Source: an uncultured Fretibacterium sp. (lineage in GTDB: Bacteria; Synergistota; Synergistia; Synergistales; Aminobacteriaceae). From it: DNA of 6,794 nucleotides. Positions 1 through 5,818 of this stretch are shown here, in pieces. How positions within the stretch are numbered: the first letter of the stretch is position 1; every line of letters starts with the position of its first letter. The notes beneath the pieces are model-generated. The model did no database searches. It had not been told where the DNA came from and was given only the letters and a program-made list of their open reading frames with translations. Location of the stretch: assembly GCA_937892105.1 (NCBI GenBank), contig CALAUZ010000025.1, forward strand, positions 1-6,794, written 5' to 3'. Position numbers and translations under genes: made by a program.

Positions 1-21
1 AATAATTTTATTAATCTTTGT

Positions 22-207
22 TTAGATTTTTCGTAACAGTTTCATTACCCAATTTGAAAAAATCCCTGCGTATACGTTTTTTAATATCTCTAGGATTTGT
101 ACCTTTACTTTAGCAACAGGTAAATTAACAGGAAGTTCCATGTCAATAGAAATTTTTGCGCTTATATATCCAACAGTAACGATGACTGTTTCAGGCTCGT
201 TGTTCAT
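22..207 (-). CDS. Short YukD/EsaB-like ubiquitin-fold protein of a type VII secretion locus
   Basis: A 61-residue protein whose ATG lies 1 nt after the essC stop codon (TAA-A-ATG). Upstream there is only a weak GAG about 12 nt away, so translation probably depends on coupling to essC. Residues 7-14 (TVIVTVGY) and 18-25 (KISIDMEL), then LPVNLPVAKVKVQILEIL, match the start of the YukD/EsaB/EccD-N beta-grasp domain: two strands, the ELP..LPV turn and the helix. EsaB/YukD is a small cytoplasmic T7SS component or regulator. Family members are usually about 80 residues; here the last strands are missing, and the tail from residue 45 (VYAGIFSNWVMKLLRKI) does not look like them. A slippery heptamer at 82-76 lies exactly where the similarity stops. 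A -1 shift there would give a 65-residue form ending at 11. The family call is moderately secure. Whether the gene is intact, frameshifted or truncated cannot be decided here. Confidence 0.62.
   Translation of the reverse strand: MNNEPETVIVTVGYISAKISIDMELPVNLPVAKVKVQILEILKNVYAGIFSNWVMKLLRKI
76..82 (-). other. Candidate -1 frameshift heptamer A AAA AAC in the YukD-like gene
   Basis: On the coding strand the zero-frame codons are TTA AAA AAC GTA, so the heptamer is phased X XXY YYZ as -1 slippage requires. After a -1 shift the next codons are CGT ATA CGC AGG GAT, giving a different 21-residue tail (RIRRDFFKLGNETVTKNLNKD) that ends at a TAA at 13-11. A weak AGAG lies a few bases upstream. No convincing downstream stem-loop is seen, but only 75 nt remain in the window. 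In an AT-rich genome such a run may occur by chance or mark an indel. Confidence 0.3.
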
Positions 208-208
208 T

Positions 209-3200
209 TTAATCTTTGCTCACTCTTGCAAACTTTATAGCTGTAACCTTGTTTTGATGAATAATACAGCCTTCATTATCAGAAAATTTTATATCAGTCT
301 CATTATGTAAATCATTGAAAGCTATATAGTCTCTTATATTTCCTCCTACGATAATAGCATTTCCTTTCTTGATACAATTATCGAAAGGTTTTACGGTGTT
401 TCTAAAAGTATTCAGGAAGGCTAAATCATCAGCACTACATGCCATGTAAATGTGAATGTTGAAGTCTGAGCCGCTTCTGGTGAGAGTTTCGAGAATATTT
501 GCGCTCTCTTGAGAAATCCCCCTGTAAAATCCTAAGAAGTCGTCAATACAGAAAACAATACGTCCGTAACTTTCATTCTCGTCATCATTACTTCGTCTGT
601 CAAACTCATCCGCAAACTCAGAGATAAGTTTATCGGCTTCGGAAGCATTGTGTACTGTAATACATTCTGGGTATAGAGGGCTGATTTTTTCGTCTGTTTC
701 GTATAAATAGACTTTCCCATCGACATGACTAAGGGCGTTGATTATCAAACTAAGTACATTACTTCTACCGTCATCGGATTTCCCAGAAATGACACATGTA
801 CTAATTTCAGAGAAGGCGAAATCAACAGGTTGCTTTGATGTTTTATTTATGCCGATCTGGAAGCTGTCGCTACTAAAACTCAGCTCGTTGACATCAATTT
901 CCCTTGCTTCTGCTTCATGAATAGACGCACGTTCACCATTCCATGTATCTTTCATAGCAGTACAGATTTCCCGAAGGTGCATTATACGTTCCCCTTCGTT
1001 TGCACCCTCTATGCACAAAGCAGTCTGAAATTCGAGAGGCCCTTTTGTGAAGCCCCTACCCGGAAAATGTCCCGGTTTTTGCTTGGACGTAGCTCCTACA
1101 AGTGATCTGTATTCTGTAGGGTCAGTAAGCTCTAAAGCATGTTTAGATTTAATAAAATTGTCCAGCTTGAACATTGAACTTCCGACACATGTGATTAAGA
1201 GATAAATGCCTAAACCTCCTCCTTCACTAGCAACTTTAACGATTGTATCCATCATGTCCGAGTATTGAGTATTGAGGACGGTGATGTTGTCAATGGCAAC
1301 AATAATAGCTGGGAGCTGTTTCCCTGAGATTTGCTGATATGCTTCTAAAGTTCCTACTCCCTGACTTGCAAAAAGTTCCTTGCGTGTGTTGAGTTCATTT
1401 AATAAATAATCTTCAGCTTGCTGTAATTTTTCCCTGTCATTCGCGTATGCAACCATTAGTGTATGAGGAAGCTCCTCAAAAGTTTTCATACTCCAGCTAC
1501 CAAAATCGAGAATAAGAAATTGCAGTTGATTTGGTGTGTAGGATAATGCGGCTGAAAGTATGGCTGTCTGTAGGAAAGTCGTTTTACCAGACGAAGGAGC
1601 ACCGAATAAAATTTGATGTCCGTTGTTGGCGAAGTCGAGAGTGAAAGGCTCTTGCTTCTGTTGTTCTGGTACATCAAGAAGTCCAACTGCAAAACTAAGG
1701 CTATCATTACACTTTTCCCACTTATTAGCATGAAAAGCTTTATCAAACGATAAGTCGGACAAATAAAGGTAATGGAGTTCCTTTGGATTATCTGTATCTG
1801 GGTATGGGGGGAGCAACTGCGTCCATACAGGTTTAGCTATAGGAAAATCATTAGCTCTTGCGATTTCTCGAATGTAAGCGACAAGTACTTGTCCTTCGGT
1901 TGGAATATCCTCAGAGGTTCTAATAGTTTTGTCATAAATTTGAGGATTTACTCGTTCACCGTTAATTTCAACTAGGTTAATGCATGTTGTAGATTCTTTT
2001 TCATCTTTATCGGGATTATAAGGCACCTTACCGTAGAAAGTTTGTACCTGTTCATAAATTTTATCCCCTACTTTTACGTATGCTCGACCGGGACGTGATA
2101 TAAAGAAAGCATCAGTTGTGCCTATGAGTTCTTTGCTCTCACTAGTATTCGCTGTGTGAAGACAAATATCATAGCCTATATTTGACTCAATTTGTGCAGG
2201 AACTATACCGCTTGGAGATTGAGTTGAAATCACCATATATAGTCCTGTGCTACGTCCTACTCTTGCGATACGGATAAACTTATCGATTTGCTCAGGGAAC
2301 TGTTTCTTAAATTCAGCAAACTCATCAAGCACTACAATTAGAAACGGTATGTTTTCTAGATTTTTATTCGGATAAGTTTCTCTATATTCCTGATATGCCG
2401 GAAGCGACTTTGTAGCTAGGTCTTTTACGCTTTCAAATATTTTAAGACGACGCTCATGTTCTGCCCAAAGAGAAGTAAGACTTCGCTCTATGATGCCTGA
2501 ATCCTGAAGATTATTAACTACACCAGCTACATGAGGCAGTCCTATCAATATATTTGATAAGTCATTGCCTTTGAACTCTATTAGTAGAATATTTAAGTCT
2601 TTGGGAGAGAAATGCATTGCAAGAGATAAAAGCCATGCAGTAAGCATTTCACTTTTCCCGCTTCCTGACATTCCAGCGACAACGCCATGAGGTGTAGTAG
2701 TTACATTAGGGTGAACATCAAATTTGAACACATCACCGTTACTTTTTATACCGATCGGAACTGATAAGCTAGCATAAGATTTATTGTCATGCCAACGCTG
2801 TAAAATATTAAGCTCTTCAACTCTTTTAACTCCCATACCTTCAAACAATAATACGCTAGAAGGAGGAGCACCAACACCACCTGACGTATTAACTCGAACA
2901 GGGGCAAGAGAGCGAGCGAACTTATCAACGAGACCGAATTGCAAGTGTATGCTGTCAGGGACGAACGTTTTTTGTTTTTCAGGTTCCCAAGTCATTTGAA
3001 CAGAACCGTTTATCCCTTTCCCTAAGTTGCCGCAATCAATTATTGCATTACATTCTCTTGGGAGAGCAGCGATGTCGCCGTAAGCATACAGAACAGCAAA
3101 ACCTAATGAAGATGATTTTGGCAGGAATTGCTCACCACTGCTTTCGACTAGCCTTTTGTCTGCGAATAGCAAGAAGTAAAACGGAGTTTTAGGAACATTA

Positions 3201-4801
3201 TCTTGCCTATTATCAGAAGTCTCGCGTTGTCGGACTTTCAAGATTTCAGAAAGTTCCCTAAGCATAGTACGTACTGTCTTATCTTGTCCTTTTTTCTTGC
3301 TACTATCATGCCTGTTGTCTTTATCTATTAAAGTACATGACATAAAACGTCGCGTTCTTTCTGAGTTCCAAACATGAGGCAACCAGCGTATCCATTCCCA
3401 CTGTTCCTTTTCATTTTCAGGGTAAATACAGACGATGTTTACATCTTCATAGGAATGGTGTACGACTATATTAATTATAATTGACCACGCCATTTTTTTG
3501 ACATCATCATGTTCACCTATAAGCCCGGTGATAGGTGCGTCTAAAAATGAATGGCAGATAGGGATTCCACTTAATATTTCGTGCCTATCCTTCAATCTTG
3601 CGGCTTCTTTCAAAAACGGGTTTTCTTCGAGTGTAAGCTGTTCTTGAGGAATTTTTATATCTACATTGGACATAACTTGACCCGTTCCCAGACGAATATT
3701 GAGAAAATCTGAATCAGTCAATGTCCTTTCCCAAAGACGGCGATCTAGCGTTTTAGCTATTGCAATACATTCGAGAATTCCCGGATTAATGGATGAAAGA
3801 GTTGATATGTACGTGGTCTCGTACTCAGCTATTTCCTTTTCCTTTTCTGTGAGATGTTCTTGATATTTTTTACTGGCTAATTCTTGTGTTTGAAGCCATT
3901 TTTTCTTTTGCCCATTGTAATTAATGACGGCCATCATAACGCTTACGCTGGACATCGGAAGAGTATAAAAGAGTGTATTTACATTCTTAGTAAGAGTCGC
4001 AACTGAAAGCATAACTATAATCATCATACTTGGCGGCAGTAAAACAGAAAGCCACGAAACAGACGGCCTTGTCCCGGTACTGGGCGGAGCAAGCACTTCG
4101 ACCTCTTTTTTGGTAGCAGACCTTCTGATTCGAGGAGAACGATAAAAGGAAGGATAAGGCTTTCTGTTCGGAAGTTGGATAGGTACGGTTTCATCGATGA
4201 TTATAGGTGAAAGTATCACATCTCCCGGAGTGTTCTTAAATCTCAGGGTGTTATTCCTAAGTTCGATGATAAAACCTCCGATGAAGATTATTGCTTCATT
4301 ATTGAGTTCTGCCTTTTCTGAAGCAATTAAATTTCCGTCAACAAAAATACCGTTATGGCTTTGCCTGTCTTTTATAACCCACTTATCTTTATTCTTGCGT
4401 AGAACTGCATGATGAGAAGATACTAATGACCCTTTCAGGCAAATATCATTTCGGGAAGAACGTCCTATACTGACTTCATTCAGCTTATTGAGAGAGATTA
4501 TGCTATCACAATTACAGTCGCTCTCAAAAATAGCAAGCATTACACGTTCTGTGATATTAACGGTATCACCTGCTGAAAGTATCATATTGACCGATTGATT
4601 GCCCATTATGTCAAACGGGGCATGGGACAAAATATTTATACCATTGTCTACATGTCGTAGAGTTAAATGACTAGCACTGAGATTATTGTCTTGCAGTCTC
4701 AGTGTATCGTTCTCTCCTGTCCCCACAGTAATACATTCGCCCTTTTTGAGCGTTACTTCCTTGATACTATTACCCGTATAAAAAATGAGCAGATAATTCA
4801 T
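209..4801 (-). CDS. essC: EssC-type T7SS motor ATPase (FHA-FHA-TM-TM-D0-D1-D2-D3)
   Basis: Membrane-anchored FtsK/SpoIIIE-family motor that recognises and drives export of WXG100-type substrates. I chose the ATG at 4801 (1,530 residues); a TTG at 4807 would add two residues, and neither has a good Shine-Dalgarno. Domains in order: degenerate FHA 1 (about 1-95); FHA 2 (about 106-185) with GRSSRND, SSHH and NG; YRSPRI at 220-225; membrane segments near 249-270 and 276-295; a charged helix (296-330); D0 pseudo-ATPase (about 420-640) with the EssC-like WIRWLPHVW; D1 with Walker A GMSGSGKS at 710-717 and Walker B LIVVLDEF (D826, E827); D2 with Walker A GAPSSGKTT at 1067-1075 but Walker B ending IDN (D1171, N1172); D3 with degenerate GKSDDGRSN at 1340-1348 (Arg for the Walker Lys) and IVFCIDD. 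Length and order are typical of Firmicute EssC/YukB. It starts 7 nt after the CsgG-like gene and ends 1 nt before the YukD-like gene. Confidence 0.95.
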   Translation of the reverse strand: MNYLLIFYTGNSIKEVTLKKGECITVGTGENDTLRLQDNNLSASHLTLRHVDNGINILSHAPFDIMGNQSVNMILSAGDTVNITERVMLAIFESDCNCDSIISLNKLNEVSIGRSSRNDICLKGSLVSSHHAVLRKNKDKWVIKDRQSHNGIFVDGNLIASEKAELNNEAIIFIGGFIIELRNNTLRFKNTPGDVILSPIIIDETVPIQLPNRKPYPSFYRSPRIRRSATKKEVEVLAPPSTGTRPSVSWLSVLLPPSMMIIVMLSVATLTKNVNTLFYTLPMSSVSVMMAVINYNGQKKKWLQTQELASKKYQEHLTEKEKEIAEYETTYISTLSSINPGILECIAIAKTLDRRLWERTLTDSDFLNIRLGTGQVMSNVDIKIPQEQLTLEENPFLKEAARLKDRHEILSGIPICHSFLDAPITGLIGEHDDVKKMAWSIIINIVVHHSYEDVNIVCIYPENEKEQWEWIRWLPHVWNSERTRRFMSCTLIDKDNRHDSSKKKGQDKTVRTMLRELSEILKVRQRETSDNRQDNVPKTPFYFLLFADKRLVESSGEQFLPKSSSLGFAVLYAYGDIAALPRECNAIIDCGNLGKGINGSVQMTWEPEKQKTFVPDSIHLQFGLVDKFARSLAPVRVNTSGGVGAPPSSVLLFEGMGVKRVEELNILQRWHDNKSYASLSVPIGIKSNGDVFKFDVHPNVTTTPHGVVAGMSGSGKSEMLTAWLLSLAMHFSPKDLNILLIEFKGNDLSNILIGLPHVAGVVNNLQDSGIIERSLTSLWAEHERRLKIFESVKDLATKSLPAYQEYRETYPNKNLENIPFLIVVLDEFAEFKKQFPEQIDKFIRIARVGRSTGLYMVISTQSPSGIVPAQIESNIGYDICLHTANTSESKELIGTTDAFFISRPGRAYVKVGDKIYEQVQTFYGKVPYNPDKDEKESTTCINLVEINGERVNPQIYDKTIRTSEDIPTEGQVLVAYIREIARANDFPIAKPVWTQLLPPYPDTDNPKELHYLYLSDLSFDKAFHANKWEKCNDSLSFAVGLLDVPEQQKQEPFTLDFANNGHQILFGAPSSGKTTFLQTAILSAALSYTPNQLQFLILDFGSWSMKTFEELPHTLMVAYANDREKLQQAEDYLLNELNTRKELFASQGVGTLEAYQQISGKQLPAIIVAIDNITVLNTQYSDMMDTIVKVASEGGGLGIYLLITCVGSSMFKLDNFIKSKHALELTDPTEYRSLVGATSKQKPGHFPGRGFTKGPLEFQTALCIEGANEGERIMHLREICTAMKDTWNGERASIHEAEAREIDVNELSFSSDSFQIGINKTSKQPVDFAFSEISTCVISGKSDDGRSNVLSLIINALSHVDGKVYLYETDEKISPLYPECITVHNASEADKLISEFADEFDRRSNDDENESYGRIVFCIDDFLGFYRGISQESANILETLTRSGSDFNIHIYMACSADDLAFLNTFRNTVKPFDNCIKKGNAIIVGGNIRDYIAFNDLHNETDIKFSDNEGCIIHQNKVTAIKFARVSKD

Positions 4802-4808
4802 TCCCAAA

Positions 4809-5540
4809 TCAGAGTCTTTGAGTAGCTAGTTTCAATTTTTCTGCCTCAGAGAAAGATACGACCTCTATTTTATCCCCCTGACGAATTAAATTGACAACGC
4901 TGTTTGCTTCATTCTTCTTTGATTTCTTAGCGTTAGCGGATTTTTTCTTTTTGGGAGGTTCTTTCTGCTCAGGTGTATGATTACTAAAGACCTCAACGGT
5001 ACTAAATTCGCTTTGTGTGTCAACTACACGAACTATGGCAAGGTTAATCATTTTTTTGCCGAGAGAGCGACCGTCCAAATCAAAGACTTCTTCGCCTTCC
5101 TGATAAACTCTGTATAACGCACCTTTGTTCACGCCTGAGTTGCTTCCTCTGTTGATACGGGCATTATTTCCATTCACGGAAATTATCATTGCATACTCAT
5201 TCGCAAGAACTTCCCGAATTTTATTGCCCAGTCGAGAAGTAGCGGCCTGAATTGCGAGCGTCGTAAGGTCTGTAAGAGATTTGTAGTCTTTCTTTGATAG
5301 CAAGACACTTCCGCTTTTAGAGAATGACAGTACAACTTTACCAGTATTAACATCAATCAATCTTGCCTCAAGTGTTGCTGTTGCTTCCTGACTTTCAATG
5401 TTATCTTCATAGGAAGTATCCAGTAAGAATCTGACAGTTTTCTTGGAATTAATGTATCTCTGCGTAAGCTGAGTTGCAGAACCAAGCAGAATGTACTTGC
5501 ATCCTACGAGATTTCCTAGCTTCATAGCTGAGTTTTGCAA
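4809..5540 (-). CDS. C-terminal fragment of the broken CsgG-like protein, with FlgT-C-like domain
   Basis: A 243-residue open part in the same frame as the N-terminal fragment. The longest start is a TTG at 5540; an ATG at 5525 (MKLGNLVGCKY) is the other candidate. Neither has a clear Shine-Dalgarno, so any translation would rely on reinitiation after the TAA at 5549 or on readthrough. Numbering from the TTG: residues 6-30 continue the CsgG core (YILLGSATQLTQRY), 53-76 form the paired strands ATATLEARLIDVNTGKVV, 92-113 an amphipathic helix, and about 116-230 a FlgT-C-like barrel with NGNNARINRGSNSGVNKG and IVRVVDTQSEFSTVEV. A lysine-rich insert (197-210) splits that barrel before NLIRQGDKIEVV. 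There is no signal peptide, so this piece alone would stay in the cytoplasm. The paralogue upstream has the same barrel without the lysine insert. It probably represents the 3' half of one gene, not a gene of its own. Confidence 0.68.
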   Translation of the reverse strand: MQNSAMKLGNLVGCKYILLGSATQLTQRYINSKKTVRFLLDTSYEDNIESQEATATLEARLIDVNTGKVVLSFSKSGSVLLSKKDYKSLTDLTTLAIQAATSRLGNKIREVLANEYAMIISVNGNNARINRGSNSGVNKGALYRVYQEGEEVFDLDGRSLGKKMINLAIVRVVDTQSEFSTVEVFSNHTPEQKEPPKKKKSANAKKSKKNEANSVVNLIRQGDKIEVVSFSEAEKLKLATQRL

Positions 5541-5556
5541 CTCAGCTTACGCAGAG
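5458..5556. repeat. Perfect 21-bp inverted repeat (arms 5458-5478 and 5536-5556)
   Basis: The arm at 5458-5478 is the exact reverse complement of 5536-5556, with a 57-bp spacer. The inner arm encodes the CsgG strand SATQLTQR and so is native coding sequence. The outer arm carries the in-frame TAA (5549-5547) and is foreign to the reading frame. In mRNA the arms could form a 21-bp stem. The simplest reading is that the outer arm was copied from the inner arm. Confidence 0.9.
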
Positions 5557-5562
5557 TTTTGC
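5530..5562. repeat. 9-bp direct repeat bounding the 24-bp insertion
   Basis: On the coding strand GCAAAACTC occurs at 5562-5554 and again at 5538-5530, exactly 24 bp apart. The first copy encodes part of EQNS before the stop, the second the QNS after it, so the residues QNSA appear twice. The ends of the inverted-repeat arm (5536-5556) fall inside the two copies, as expected if a template switch left and rejoined the original template here. Confidence 0.85.
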
Positions 5563-5816
5563 TCTTCTGAGTCTACATTGATACCATGTTCCATAGCTAT
5601 GATTCTCAGCCTTTCACGCTCAATTACAGAAATCGAAGGTGATGCCTGCAGAGTTTTAATCAGCATGTCCGTAATCCAGACGGTCTGGCTTTCCTTTATC
5701 TCACTTGATTTGCTCAAAAAAGGCATAATACCAAGCCTTATTTGTTCAGAAGCCTCTACGTGTAAAGCTGTGAGAAAGAAGATACAGAGCGCGATAGAGA
5801 TTTTCTTCATCATCAT
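5547..5816 (-). CDS. N-terminal fragment of the broken CsgG-like protein, with signal peptide
   Basis: An 89-residue open part. MMMKK gives a positive n-region, residues 6-20 (ISIALCIFFLTALHV) the hydrophobic core, and V-E-A followed by SEQ at 20-25 a plausible signal peptidase I site. The Cys at 11 is preceded by Leu, so a lipobox is unlikely and the product would be a soluble periplasmic protein. Residues 26-33 (IRLGIMPF), ITDMLIKTLQ at 48-57 and VIERERLRIIAMEHG at 64-78 are the first strand, helix and second strand-helix typical of the CsgG/HfaB family. Three ATGs stand in a row. GGTGA at 5827-5823 is 6, 9 and 12 nt upstream of them, so any could be used; the second has the best spacing. 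The fragment ends just before the KYILLGS strand of the family, so it lacks most of the fold and is unlikely to work alone. Confidence 0.7.
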   Translation of the reverse strand: MMMKKISIALCIFFLTALHVEASEQIRLGIMPFLSKSSEIKESQTVWITDMLIKTLQASPSISVIERERLRIIAMEHGINVDSEEQNSA

Positions 5817-5818
5817 GA

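Larger units (their letters stand above)
4809..5816 (-). pseudogene. CsgG-like exported protein gene interrupted by an in-frame stop
   Basis: One reading frame, 335 codons before the final TGA, broken only by TAA at codon 90 (5549-5547). Both sides belong to one CsgG-like protein. The 5' part has a signal peptide and the IRLGIMPF and VIERERL motifs. The 3' part has LGNLVGCKYILLGSATQL, the TATLEARLIDVNTGKVV strand pair and a FlgT-C-like domain. The stop lies in a 24-nt segment; without it the sequence would read straight from EHGINVDSEEQ into NSAMKLGNLVGCKY, which fits the usual spacing of the family as I know it, giving about 327 residues. CsgG-family proteins act in the periplasm or outer membrane; curli CsgG is a lipidated secretion pore, but no lipobox is seen here. 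The gene begins 2 nt after the upstream paralogue and runs into essC, so it is an operon member. I infer a recent lesion; readthrough, a functional split or an assembly error are alternatives. Confidence 0.72.

Noticed and set aside
738..1105. Two short plus-strand open frames opposite essC
   Set aside because: They are antisense shadows of the third ATPase module, with no motif and no support as genes.
3286..3300. Poly-A run in essC as a second frameshift site
   Set aside because: The zero frame reads AAG AAA AAA GGA, which is not phased as A AAA AAG, and essC continues uninterrupted with conserved domains on both sides.
5458..5556. Site-specific invertible switch flanked by 21-bp inverted repeats
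   Set aside because: The 57-bp spacer is very short for a recombinase-controlled switch, no invertase gene is in view, both arms lie in coding sequence, and the 9-bp direct repeats at the junctions favour a one-time templated insertion.
5458..5556. Intrinsic terminator
   Set aside because: The repeat lies inside a coding frame, has a 57-nt loop, and no T-tract follows the stem on the coding strand.
5796..5816. Lipoprotein signal in the second CsgG-like protein
   Set aside because: The only early Cys (residue 11) is preceded by Leu inside the hydrophobic core, which does not fit a lipobox; V-E-A before SEQ fits signal peptidase I better.
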